Source: JAKLKS01 sp964370855 (GTDB lineage Bacteria > Planctomycetota > JAJSAM01 > JAKLKS01). Taken from it: a stretch of 20,177 bases of DNA. The stretch is taken from contig CAYJMF010000085.1 of assembly GCA_964370855.1 (NCBI GenBank), positions 1 to 20,177 of the forward strand, written 5' to 3'. Position numbers and translations under genes: made by a program. The notes beneath the pieces are model-generated. The model saw only the letters and a program-made list of their open reading frames with translations. It searched no databases and was not told the DNA's origin. Shown here one piece after another: positions 1 through 7,533 of the stretch (position 1 is the first letter of the stretch; each line of letters opens with the position of its first letter).

Positions 1-82
1 GAGGGCCTACGCTAATCTCAGAATCAAGTTGTCTCATTTTCGTTGACACGTTCCGCCGCGCTACTAGGTCACGTCCCGGCTA

Positions 83-2374
83 TCAGTCATCATCCTTCGA
101 GAACAGATCGATCTCGGGCTCGAGCGCGATGAGCGTTGCCCCTGCAATCCGCTCCTTCTCCCCCTTCTGGTAGTCCTCGGGGATCTCGACCGTCAGGCCC
201 GCCTTGTCTGCTTCGGCAGCCTTTGCTTCCAAGGCGAGTTGTTGCCTGAAGAGGCCGAACACGACAGGCACGGCGTACCGATTGCGAAAGTTCTCGAGCG
301 CCACCTCTCCAAAGTTCTTGCTGTCCAGGACCTTGTCGAATGGGCCGAAAGCCTCGTTGAGGATGCACTCGATCCCCGTGATCGCCGCCTTGTTGGCGAG
401 ATCCTCTCTTTTGATGATGCACATTCCAGCCGTCTGACCGTCCCACGCAGGAGCGAAGCTCTCCCACCGATCTCTTCCGACCCACTTGACTCCGATGTCG
501 GGCTCGCCTCCAGACTTCTCAGGGTCGTCCTCGTCCTGCTCCGGCTCGAGCACCTTGACCTCGCCCTGGCACGTCAGGAAGACACCGAGCGTGGGGACAA
601 TCAGAGCCACCTTCAGCGAGTACGAGCCCACCGCTGCATTCGCGTCTGCAACTAGGCGGATCCTCAGCTGGCCACCGTTCAGCGTTCCGGTTGAGGCGAC
701 CCGGACAGACTCCTTGATGGCCGGATCGAGAACAACCGACAGTGCATCCTGGTGGCGCGGGATGAAGCCATTCTTCGCGTTGATCTCCAGGACCAGAGAC
801 CCGCCCCTGCCCGCGTGGACCTCGAGTGGGTTCGTGAGGATCCCGAGCGAGTCCGGAACTTCGGGGAGCGCCGAGTCATCGCGAGGCGGTGCTATCGGCC
901 TTCGGCGCCTGCGCCGCCTCCTCCCCCCACCGCCCCCCCCGCCCTTCTCTCCGTCCATTCGCCCCTTGAGGAACGAGGCGATCTGAGACGCGAGCTTCTT
1001 CCGAATCTTCTCGTCCAACGACTTGGTCGCGTCCTTGAGCGTCTTCTCTCGCGCCTGCTCGTCCAGGTCGCCGAGGTGCTCGTCATCCTTCAGGTCCTCG
1101 ACAACTCGATCGAGGATGCGGCGGCTGAGGGGGGTGTCCACTCCGGTCTCCCTCGTGGACGAGAAGACCTCTCGCTTGGCTGCACTTTTGAGCCCGGTGG
1201 CGTCGACGAGGATCACCAGTCGCCGGAACAAGAAGTGGAGCTGGAGGTTTCGCTTGACCCACTGCCGGTCCCTTGTGATCTGGCGCTGGCCGTTCAGCAT
1301 GATCGTCAGACCCTGGTGAGTCGTGGTGTAGGCGTCGGGATCCCTGTCATCCGAGAGGACGAAGTAGCGCACGGCGACCTTGCCCGCGTCCCCGAGGTCG
1401 ATCGAGCGCTCGTCCTTGTAGGCGGTCGTCTCCTTGTTCGACAGCAGGTGACGCAACCCACGAACAACGCGACGCTCCGCCTCGCCCTTGACTCCGGGAA
1501 AGCGCTTCGCGCGCGTCTCGATGATGCGGACGGGCAGCGCCGGGTCAGGCAGGCAGGAGTGGAAGAGATGCCAGAGGCTCGACTTCGGCTCGTGGGCCGC
1601 ACGGGCGTGATTGGGAATCTCGTATTCCACGAGGGCGACGAAAGTTCCATAGGCCAGGTCAGGCAACGACTCGAGCCCGAGCCGGAGGATGCTGCCGTCC
1701 TTTGCGGCAAGGTACTCATAGACGCCCGACTTGAACTTGTCGGCATCGAGGGGGTTGTAGCGAATCGCGCTGACGCCGATCTCGTCCGACTTGCCGTTGA
1801 GCAGAACAGGGGCGAGCCTGGAGGCAACGAGCACCACCTTGGCGAATCGGCAGGAAGCGGCACCGCCAGCGTTGTAGACGCCCATCTGGTGGGACTTCGT
1901 CTTCTTGTTCGACTTCAGAAGCGACAGGAGCGTGTCGGCGAAGGAGTCGGGATGCTGCCCCGTCCCTTCGTCCTGGATTGTGATGGTCGGCCTGTCGGCG
2001 TCCCCGGACTCGAGCATCGTCACTCGGATCCTGTCCGCAAGCGCGATTGCCCCCTTCGAGTCGAGCCCAGACAGCCCCTCGGCCGGGACACCAAGCCATC
2101 GCCTCGCTCCCTCGTGGGGAGTGGGGGCCGACTCACCCCTCTTGAGTGCCTCGAAATCAAGGAGGGCGTCGATCGAGTTGGTGGGGCGCTCGATGAGCGC
2201 AAGGCCGGAATCGGAAGCAACCTCGACCGTGTGCACGTTGTTCTCGATCCCGCCGAGTGGCATCCACGTCACGCCCCCCGCCGCCTTGTCGACGCTCCGC
2301 AGCCAGGAACGGAAATCCTCCTCGGTTCGGATCTTGAACAGCGAGGCAGAAGTCTCACCCGGCAGTTTCGTCAT
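83..2374 (-). CDS. GHKL-fold ATPase, large, uncharacterised (MORC/Hsp90/MutL-type ATP-binding domain)
   Basis: Seen: the N-terminal part carries GHKL ATPase motifs. The N-box is ERPTNSIDA (E62, N66, D69), the second motif is DEGTG (residues 135-139), and a Gly-rich lid SHQMGVYNAGG ends near residue 171. An S5-like transducer plausibly follows, ending in REVFSSTRET, then a charged helical stretch, a poly-Gly/poly-Arg linker, and a beta-rich region (LEVHAG...SLVLEI) that looks Ig-like. A roughly 100-residue acidic C-terminal region ends the protein. Start: the frame is open up to 2452, but the ATG at 2374 is preferred because a purine-rich Shine-Dalgarno run (GGGAGGAGGAAGG) precedes it. This gives 763 residues and a 20-bp overlap with the upstream gene, implying translational coupling. 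Family knowledge: GHKL ATPases dimerise on ATP binding and often act as DNA clamps or chaperones. Inference: it works with its partner, perhaps in DNA surveillance or defence. I do not recognise a named family. The ATPase fold is confident; the role is unknown. Confidence 0.85.
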   Translation of the reverse strand: MTKLPGETSASLFKIRTEEDFRSWLRSVDKAAGGVTWMPLGGIENNVHTVEVASDSGLALIERPTNSIDALLDFEALKRGESAPTPHEGARRWLGVPAEGLSGLDSKGAIALADRIRVTMLESGDADRPTITIQDEGTGQHPDSFADTLLSLLKSNKKTKSHQMGVYNAGGAASCRFAKVVLVASRLAPVLLNGKSDEIGVSAIRYNPLDADKFKSGVYEYLAAKDGSILRLGLESLPDLAYGTFVALVEYEIPNHARAAHEPKSSLWHLFHSCLPDPALPVRIIETRAKRFPGVKGEAERRVVRGLRHLLSNKETTAYKDERSIDLGDAGKVAVRYFVLSDDRDPDAYTTTHQGLTIMLNGQRQITRDRQWVKRNLQLHFLFRRLVILVDATGLKSAAKREVFSSTRETGVDTPLSRRILDRVVEDLKDDEHLGDLDEQAREKTLKDATKSLDEKIRKKLASQIASFLKGRMDGEKGGGGGGGRRRRRRRRPIAPPRDDSALPEVPDSLGILTNPLEVHAGRGGSLVLEINAKNGFIPRHQDALSVVLDPAIKESVRVASTGTLNGGQLRIRLVADANAAVGSYSLKVALIVPTLGVFLTCQGEVKVLEPEQDEDDPEKSGGEPDIGVKWVGRDRWESFAPAWDGQTAGMCIIKREDLANKAAITGIECILNEAFGPFDKVLDSKNFGEVALENFRNRYAVPVVFGLFRQQLALEAKAAEADKAGLTVEIPEDYQKGEKERIAGATLIALEPEIDLFSKDDD

Positions 2375-3404
2375 TGCCCTTCCTCCTCCCAGCCCTGACT
2401 TCGGGTCCGGCACCCCTTGGATCCCAATCAAGGACGACCTCGACTTTCCCATCCGACCCTCTGCCAGTCGGACTCAAGACCTTCGCCTCCATCAGGCGAC
2501 CGATCATTGAGGAGCGATAGGCTCCGACCCTGGCCGGTGACCACTGCTTGTGCGTCTTGGCCAAGTGGGAGTCAATCTCGGGCTGGTCGCCCGAGGCCCT
2601 CCGCACGATCGACAGGAACTCGCTCACCCGCGCGGCCTCTTCAGGGGCGGCTTCGATCGCATCCCTGAAGATCCTCGCCTCTTCTGCCGCGACCATCTCG
2701 CTTCCCTCGCCGTCCAAGTAGGGGCTTTCGGCGCATGCGAGCATCCAGCCGCGTTCCGTGAGGACGACGGTGCTGTCCTTCAAGGTGGCGAGCCCCAGGG
2801 TTGCCATGGGCCCTCTCTCGACCCCCGCCGACTCCGTGAGCGCGAAGCAGGTCGTGAATCTCGACTCTGCCTTTCTGGAGTCCTTCCCGACGGGAAAGGC
2901 AACCCACCGCCGTGCCCAACCGGCCGCACCTGCCGCCTCGTCGCGATGCCTCAGCGCTAGGCCCACTTCACGTGCCACGGATGAGGCGGTGTCGTGGAAC
3001 TGCTTGAGAGTCGGCCATGTCCCCGTCGAGAGTCGCAGGTTCGCGACCACGCGAGCAGCCAACTTGATCGGACTGAGCCGGTTCGTCAGGAGGAAGAGGG
3101 GCCCCTGGGCGCTCGGCTGGGCCAGGCCGCGATCGTCCGGTGGCGACGCGGTTGGCCTGCTCAGGAGCTCGCTTCGGCTTCCTGCACCGGGCCTGGCAGC
3201 GGAAGTCCCCCAGTCGAGAGTCGCCTCTCGCTCGACCCCCGCCCCGGACTGCTCCATGGCGAGCTGATTGAGGACTGCAACCTCGACGAACTCGCCAAGG
3301 GTGAGGTACCCACACACAGGATCTGCAAGAAAGGCGCGCAAGTCTCGCGCGAGGCTCGAACTCACGGGAACGACCAGCATCTGTCTCGCCTTCGAGGTAG
3401 CCAT
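2355..3404 (-). CDS. Unrecognised protein with RHH-like N-terminus and winged-helix-like C-terminus; partner of the GHKL ATPase
   Basis: I do not recognise a named family. Seen: 349 residues. Residues about 8-52 follow the strand-helix-helix pattern of ribbon-helix-helix proteins (MLVVPVSSSLARDLRAFL, then GYLTLGEFVEVAVLNQL). A Pro/Ser/Gly-rich linker follows to about residue 100. A central region with LTERGW could be one winged-helix wing. The C-terminal part (IDSHLAKTHKQWSPARVGAY, then a VEVVLDW strand) looks like another helix-turn-helix with wing. There are no obvious membrane segments or catalytic motifs. The ATG at 3404 lacks a good Shine-Dalgarno; Met9 (3380) has GAAGG about 8 nt upstream and is an alternative. 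The 3' end overlaps the GHKL gene start by 20 bp, so the two are almost certainly one operon. Inference: DNA-binding specificity factor and/or autoregulator for the ATPase. Moderate confidence in the gene, low in the role. Confidence 0.75.
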   Translation of the reverse strand: MATSKARQMLVVPVSSSLARDLRAFLADPVCGYLTLGEFVEVAVLNQLAMEQSGAGVEREATLDWGTSAARPGAGSRSELLSRPTASPPDDRGLAQPSAQGPLFLLTNRLSPIKLAARVVANLRLSTGTWPTLKQFHDTASSVAREVGLALRHRDEAAGAAGWARRWVAFPVGKDSRKAESRFTTCFALTESAGVERGPMATLGLATLKDSTVVLTERGWMLACAESPYLDGEGSEMVAAEEARIFRDAIEAAPEEAARVSEFLSIVRRASGDQPEIDSHLAKTHKQWSPARVGAYRSSMIGRLMEAKVLSPTGRGSDGKVEVVLDWDPRGAGPEVRAGRRKGNDETAG

Positions 3405-3795
3405 GGTTCGCCGAGTAGAACCGGCTCGGAGTCCGACTTCAAGAATAAAAGGGGTGCTTCGTATTAAATACTATGACTGTTCTGGAGTATGCCCCAAGTT
3501 CATCTTAGGCAGCGGGTTAGGGGAGCCGCGGGCGTGACCCCGCCAGTCGGGCTGGCCGCCCGGAGTGGTTCTCCCCGTTTCGGATTCCCGGACCGACCCT
3601 AGGTATCTCCGATGCCGCCTCTTCGGAGCACGCTCGCCGGCCCTGCGCTTCACAGAGGGTCAGGACAACGGCGCTGTGCGATCCCCCATGCGATCCCTCC
3701 GCGGGTTACCGCGGGCTTCTTCCAGGTGCCGCGGAATGCCGAAGTCGAAGAGGGCCAATCGGCCCGATGCCCCTATGGCACGCGCCTCCTGAGAG
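3405..3795. other. Non-coding gap between the two-gene module and tRNA-Glu
   Basis: About 390 bp with no credible gene on either strand; the short open frames have no recognisable motifs or good ribosome binding sites. It holds the AT-rich promoter/operator area (3440-3480), a CCGCGG-GTTA-CCGCGG repeat (3699-3714) and a small GGGCC-AATC-GGCCC hairpin (3752-3765) about 30 bp beyond the tRNA-Glu 3' end. That hairpin could help end the tRNA transcript. No second copy of the tRNA 3' end (attachment-site duplicate) was seen in the window to the left. Confidence 0.5.
3461..3471. promoter_or_regulatory. Candidate operator: 11-bp palindrome in an AT-rich upstream island
   Basis: GTATTAAATAC is a 5-bp perfect inverted repeat around one central base. 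It lies 57 bp upstream of the ATG at 3404, in the only clearly AT-rich patch of the region (about 3440-3480). A weak -10-like TATTCT (minus strand, 3442-3447) lies between it and the gene. RHH proteins commonly bind short palindromes in their own promoters, so autoregulation is plausible. This is inference from position and symmetry only. Confidence 0.35.
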
Positions 3796-3873
3796 TGGTA
3801 GCCCTGACGGGATTCGAACCCGTGTCTGCACCTTGAAAGGGTGATGTCCTGGGCCGGGCTAGACGACAGGGCC
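3796..3873 (-). tRNA. tRNA-Glu (anticodon UUC)
   Basis: The reverse strand folds as a cloverleaf. Acceptor GGCCCTG pairs with CAGGGCT (one G-U at position 1-72). The D-arm reads GTCTAG...GGCCCAGGAC, very like other bacterial tRNA-Glu. The anticodon loop is CTTTCAA, giving anticodon TTC. The T-arm is ACGGG-TTCGAAT-CCCGT. Discriminator A and CCA are encoded. It is 78 nt with CCA, two longer than E. coli tRNA-Glu because of a longer D-loop. One mismatch (T-C) closes the outer end of the anticodon stem. Confidence 0.95.
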
Positions 3874-3943
3874 ACCGGCGACCGGCCATTCTGCCGGAAG
3901 GGGGCCCCCGGCGCCACTCCTCAGGGAGGGGGTCGTCGGGCCC

Positions 3944-4393
3944 TCAGCCCCCGGCTCGCCGGAGAAGCGCCACCTGCCCCCCGTGGGAGAGGTCGTGGTG
4001 GAGGAGGAAGCGCAGGAGGTCCCGGTGCTTCGAGACCTTCCTCCCGTCGAGCCGGCGGACCGCCCCCGAGAGCCGCTCCGCGGAGGCCTCCACCCGCCCG
4101 CGCAGGGCGTCCCACTGCGCCTCGTCGAGGGCGTCGATGCGCACCCAGCCGTCCCCCTCGGGGTTGACCTTCCCCTCGCCCTCGAGGATGCGGGCCCCCC
4201 ACTCCCGCCAGGCGATCACGTGCTCGAGGATCTCCGCCGCGTTGTGCCCCGCGGCCACGGGCCGCGCCGCGGCGGCCGCCGCGCCCATGGCCGCCGTCAC
4301 CGACCGGAGGGAGAGCCCGTGGAACGCCTCCCCCTCCTCGTTCCCGCCGTTCACCCGCTCGAACTCCGCCGCCCACTGAGCGCCCGCGCCCAT
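3944..4393 (-). CDS. DinB-like (DinB/YfiT) family protein
   Basis: The 149-residue product fits the small four-helix DinB superfamily. Seen: an N-terminal helix with LEHVIAWREW, where the His matches the first metal-ligand helix, and a C-terminal HHDLSHGGQVALLRR, the typical 'H...H.GQ...L' signature carrying the other two His ligands. Family members are metal-dependent, mostly uncharacterised, and some are thiol (bacillithiol/mycothiol) S-transferases. No specific substrate can be assigned. The frame stays open upstream to 5584, but that part is a shadow of the neighbour. The ATG at 4393 is preceded by GGGAGGGGAGGG at good spacing. It lies 23 bp downstream of the CAP-domain gene on the same strand, so the two are probably cotranscribed. 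Confidence 0.8.
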   Translation of the reverse strand: MGAGAQWAAEFERVNGGNEEGEAFHGLSLRSVTAAMGAAAAAARPVAAGHNAAEILEHVIAWREWGARILEGEGKVNPEGDGWVRIDALDEAQWDALRGRVEASAERLSGAVRRLDGRKVSKHRDLLRFLLHHDLSHGGQVALLRRAGG

Positions 4394-4416
4394 GGAACCC
4401 TCCCCTCCCGCCCCCG

Positions 4417-5418
4417 TCACTTCACCTCGATGGCGTAGCGGTCCCTCATGTCCCAGTGCTTCTCCATGGTCCTGAAGGTCCACTCCCGCTCCCACTTCCA
4501 CGGCTTCGGATCCTCCCCCGCGGGGGTGACCTCCGCGGAGAACCGGGCCCGGTAGGTCTCCTTCTTCCGCAGGGCCTTCATCGGGATGAGGGCCAGCATG
4601 CGGGAGAGCCACTCCCTCCGGTTGCCGGGCCCCATGTCGAAGGGGGTTTCCGGGGAGGAGAGCCGGGCCTCGACCTCCTTCCCCCTGCCGTCCTCGAGCC
4701 GCATCCGCGCCCCGCGGAGGCTCGTGCCGGGGGGGAAGAAGGCGGTCACGGCCGTCCCGCTGGACTCCCTCTCCCCGTCGGGAAGGACGTCCGGCGTGCT
4801 GGCGATGTAGAGGGGAGGCACCTCCCGCTGCCCGGGGGCGGGCACGAGGAGGGGCTGCTCCGGCCAGGTCCCGGCCCGGGCCCTGGTGATGGACGAGTAG
4901 GCGATCCCCTGGCGCGTCCCCTTCCGGCACGCGGCGCCGAAGGCGACGACCGTGCCGCCCGGATCGAACAGGTGGTGGCGCCATGTGACGGTGGCGACGA
5001 GGAGGTCGATGGCGAGTCCGGGGGAGGCCGTGCCGTCGCGATTCGCGGACCTCGCCGCCTCGGCCCCCTCCTCCGTGTACCCCGGCCGGCCCGGAACCTC
5101 CGCTCCCTTCGACTCGAGCTTGGGATCGTTGAGGAGGATGTAGGCGGAATGCAGCGCGCACCCGATGGAGGCCTTCGGGTCCACCTCGACCTCCGCCGCG
5201 GAGGCGGGGAGCGCCCCCGTCTTCACGGCCTCCGCGAACACGAGCCTGCGGTGGAAGGCGAGGCGCGCCGCGTAGTCGGCGACGGTCTCCGGCGGGCTGA
5301 CCTCCACGGCGTCGTCCCCTCCCCCCCCGCGGAGGATGCGCGGGAGGAGGAGCAGGGAGGCGGCGCCCGCCCCGAGCCGGAGCGCCTCCCTCCTGGTGGT
5401 GCGGCGCGTGTTCTCCAA
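4417..5418 (-). CDS. Tat-exported CAP (SCP/PR1-like) domain protein
   Basis: Seen: a twin-arginine signal at the N-terminus (RRTTRREALRLG followed by hydrophobic AGAASLLLLPRIL). The next ~180 residues match the bacterial CAP-domain pattern: IGCALHSAYILLND, then RPGYTEEGAEAARSA, then VTWRHHLFDPG (family pattern: C..HA.YL..N, PGYT.EG..A.RS, ..HR..LL.P). The C-terminal ~130 residues are a second beta-rich region with a strand such as RARFSAEV. CAP proteins are secreted, with poorly known roles. Start: the frame is open to a GTG at 5457, but the TTG at 5418 has GGAGGAGG about 7 nt upstream and puts the Tat motif right at the N-terminus, so TTG is preferred (333 residues). Its gene is divergent from the MFS transporter and 23 bp ahead of the DinB-like gene. 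Confidence 0.75.
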   Translation of the reverse strand: MENTRRTTRREALRLGAGAASLLLLPRILRGGGGDDAVEVSPPETVADYAARLAFHRRLVFAEAVKTGALPASAAEVEVDPKASIGCALHSAYILLNDPKLESKGAEVPGRPGYTEEGAEAARSANRDGTASPGLAIDLLVATVTWRHHLFDPGGTVVAFGAACRKGTRQGIAYSSITRARAGTWPEQPLLVPAPGQREVPPLYIASTPDVLPDGERESSGTAVTAFFPPGTSLRGARMRLEDGRGKEVEARLSSPETPFDMGPGNRREWLSRMLALIPMKALRKKETYRARFSAEVTPAGEDPKPWKWEREWTFRTMEKHWDMRDRYAIEVK

Positions 5419-5496
5419 GCCTCGCCCTCCTCCGCCGGCGCCGTCCCATGATGCCACACCCCTCCCCGGTTGGGAAGGCGGCCGCCCGGCCGGGGC

Positions 5497-5502
5497 TACA
5501 AT
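5497..5502 (+). promoter_or_regulatory. Candidate -10 box (TACAAT) for the MFS gene, near-leaderless
   Basis: TACAAT differs from the TATAAT consensus at one base and ends 11 bp before the preferred ATG at 5514, which has no Shine-Dalgarno. A TTGGGA at 5470-5475 could be the -35, but the 21-bp spacing is too long. A leaderless or near-leaderless transcript is possible. Weak evidence. Confidence 0.3.
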
Positions 5503-5513
5503 CCCCGGCTTCC

Positions 5514-6797
5514 ATGAAGAGAACCAGCGTGGGCGCGGTCTTCCTGACGGTCGTCGTGGACCTGATCGGGTTCGGGATCGTCATCCCGCTGCTCCCGCTC
5601 TACGCCGATCGCTTCCACGCCTCGGGGGAGGAGATCGGCCTCCTCTTCGCCTCCTTCTCGGCGATGCAGTTCCTCTTCGCCCCCGTGTGGGGCCGCATCT
5701 CCGACCGCTACGGGCGCCGGCCGGTGCTGCTCATCGGGCTCGCCGGCAGCGTCATCTTCTACACCGTCTTCGGCTTCGCCGACTCGGTGCTCTGGCTCTT
5801 CATCTCCCGCATCGGCGCCGGCATCTGCGGGGCCACCATCTCCATCTCCAACGCCTACATCGCCGACGTCACCCCGGCGGAGCAGCGGGGCCGGGGCATG
5901 GCCCTCATCGGAGCGGCCTTCGGCATCGGCTTCACCATCGGCCCTCCCCTCGGGCTCTTCGCCGCCTGGGACGGGAAGTTCCTGAGGGACAACTTCATCA
6001 TCGGCGAGGTCCTGGCGCGGGGGCTCCCCGGGTTCACCGCCGCCGCCATCTGCCTCGTGTCCTTCCTGTGGACCTGGACCAGCGTCGGCGAGCCCCCCCG
6101 CCACGCCGAGACGAAGCGGAGCCTCCTCGACCTCGGCGCCCTCCGGAAGGCCCGGGCGCCGGGGGCGCTGGAAGTGCTCCTCGTCGTCCACTTCCTCTCC
6201 GTCTTCGCCTTCTCCAGCTTCGAGGGGACGCTCTCGCTGATGCTGGCGGAGCGCTACCGGTACGGCGAGGCGAACATGGGGAAGGTCTACCTCTTCATCG
6301 GGGTGACCCTCACCCTGGTGCAGGGCCTCCTCGTGCGGAAACTGCTCTCCGTAGCGTCGGAGCGGACCATGGTCCGCGCCGGCTTCCTCCTCATGAGCGG
6401 CGGCCTCGCCGGGGTGGCCGTCTGCACGACCCTCACGGGACTCCTCGTCTCCCTCGGGGTGGCCGTCTGCGGGTTCGGGTTCGTCACGCCCTCCATGTCC
6501 TCCCTCATCTCGCGGCAGGCCGACGCCGCGGCCCAGGGGGCGATGATGGGGCTCGCGGCCAGCGCCTCGGCCCTCGGGCGCATCTTCGGGCCCTTCATCG
6601 GGAACGTCGTCTACGCCCCCGAGGGGCAGAGGTCCACCTTCATCGGCCACGCCCTGGATCCCCTCTTCGGGGACCTCGCCCACCACCAGCGGCCCTACGT
6701 GCTCGGGGCGGTCCTCGCCGCCGTGCTCGCCGTGGCGGCGCTGGTGATGGTGAAGCAGCCGCCGAAGGAGGAGGGCGGGGGGGAGGCGGCCGGCTGA
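5514..6797 (+). CDS. MFS transporter, TetA-like 12-TM drug/H+ antiporter family
   Basis: Inner-membrane secondary transporter, 427 residues, about 12 hydrophobic segments. TM1 reads VVVDLIGFGIVIPLLPLY, with the Asp and the PLLPLY pattern typical of the TetA/TCR branch of the major facilitator superfamily. Loop 2-3 carries motif A, GRISDRYGRRPVLL (about residues 60-73). TM5 has the antiporter motif C-like GAAFGIGFTIGPPLG. The C-terminus ends in a charged tail (KQPPKEEGGGEAAG). The frame opens at 5448, but the ATG at 5514 (MKRTSVGAVFL) starts directly at TM1 and is preferred. It is the only plus-strand gene in the window, divergent from the CAP gene and convergent with the membrane-protein gene at 6695-7354. 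Substrate unknown; drug or metabolite efflux by proton exchange is the family expectation. Confidence 0.9.
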   Translation: MKRTSVGAVFLTVVVDLIGFGIVIPLLPLYADRFHASGEEIGLLFASFSAMQFLFAPVWGRISDRYGRRPVLLIGLAGSVIFYTVFGFADSVLWLFISRIGAGICGATISISNAYIADVTPAEQRGRGMALIGAAFGIGFTIGPPLGLFAAWDGKFLRDNFIIGEVLARGLPGFTAAAICLVSFLWTWTSVGEPPRHAETKRSLLDLGALRKARAPGALEVLLVVHFLSVFAFSSFEGTLSLMLAERYRYGEANMGKVYLFIGVTLTLVQGLLVRKLLSVASERTMVRAGFLLMSGGLAGVAVCTTLTGLLVSLGVAVCGFGFVTPSMSSLISRQADAAAQGAMMGLAASASALGRIFGPFIGNVVYAPEGQRSTFIGHALDPLFGDLAHHQRPYVLGAVLAAVLAVAALVMVKQPPKEEGGGEAAG

Positions 6798-7354
6798 GGC
6801 GGGGCGGAGGGAACGCCGTCCCCCGCCGCGGCGGCGCCCGAGGGGGCCGCCGAGCCGCCTGGTGCCGCCCCGCCGCCGCCGTCACCCCCGCGGGGCCGGA
6901 GGGCCCACCGTTCCACGAAGCGCATCGCGGCCACTCCCATGCAGGGGCCGGCGGCGGCGAGGAGGAGGGCGAGGGGTTCCAGGTACGGCACCGCAATCAG
7001 CATCGCCGTGAGGACGGTCCACCCGAGCCCGACGGCGTAACCCGCGATTCCCGCCGCCACCCTCTTCCGGAGCGGCAGGGGACCCCCGTCCCTCCGGGGC
7101 AGGGGGAACCCCCTCCACGCCAGGGTCCTCTCGCCGACCCACGCGCCGATGAGGGCGCTCGACACGATGAGGGAGACGATGAACAGGACGCCGGCGATGA
7201 TGGCCGGCTCTTTCCAGGGGGTGCCCTCGAACAACCTCGTGAGGGGGCCCGAGAAGAGGATGGCACCGAAGGCCCACACGGCCAAGACCGTCGCCGCGCC
7301 GCCGACCAGCACCGCCGCGAGGACCGCCAGGAGCCCGGCGAGGAGCCTCCTCAT
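6695..7354 (-). CDS. Hypothetical multi-pass membrane protein (about 4 TM)
   Basis: Unrecognised. The 219-residue product has hydrophobic segments at about residues 5-35 (LLAGLLAVLAAVLVGG...), 50-75 (PAIIAGVLFIVSLIVSS), and two more about 105-150 (GYAVGLGWTVLTAMLIAV and EPLALLLAAAGPCMGVAA). A low-complexity Gly/Ala/Pro/Ser tail follows. The ATG at 7354 has a textbook Shine-Dalgarno (GGAGGTG) at good spacing, which strongly supports the start; the frame is open further upstream to 7720. A TAGGAT at 7386-7391 (minus) is a possible -10. The last ~34 codons overlap the 3' end of the MFS gene on the opposite strand, so the tail sequence is constrained by that gene. No function can be inferred. Confidence 0.6.
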   Translation of the reverse strand: MRRLLAGLLAVLAAVLVGGAATVLAVWAFGAILFSGPLTRLFEGTPWKEPAIIAGVLFIVSLIVSSALIGAWVGERTLAWRGFPLPRRDGGPLPLRKRVAAGIAGYAVGLGWTVLTAMLIAVPYLEPLALLLAAAGPCMGVAAMRFVERWALRPRGGDGGGGAAPGGSAAPSGAAAAGDGVPSAPPQPAASPPPSSFGGCFTITSAATASTAARTAPST

Positions 7355-7533
7355 GGAACACCTCCGTCCCCTCTTCCCGGTCCCCATCCTACCCGGGTCG
7401 GAGGGCGGCGCCAGCGTCGTGGGGTTCTCCCGGAGGTAGCGCGCCCGGGCGGAACCGAACGGCGCCCCGAGGACGGCCAACCCTTCGATGGGGACCGCGG
7501 TGAAGCCCGGCTCCCCGGGCGGGCTCCTCCACG

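Noticed and set aside
43..66. TTGACA followed by TACTAG as a rightward promoter at the left edge
   Set aside because: Spacing is about 13 bp, too short, and it would drive transcription antisense into the ATPase gene.
752..2398. 548-codon plus-strand frame antisense to the GHKL gene
   Set aside because: No recognisable motif or ribosome binding site; the GHKL motifs on the other strand explain the openness.
3660..3917. Small minus-strand open frame across tRNA-Glu
   Set aside because: It runs through the tRNA gene, including the TTCGAA loop, and has no protein-like features.
7355..7533. Possible N-terminal extension of the 219-residue membrane protein up to 7720
   Set aside because: The upstream part is Arg/Pro-rich without segments of interest, whereas the ATG at 7354 has a textbook ribosome binding site.
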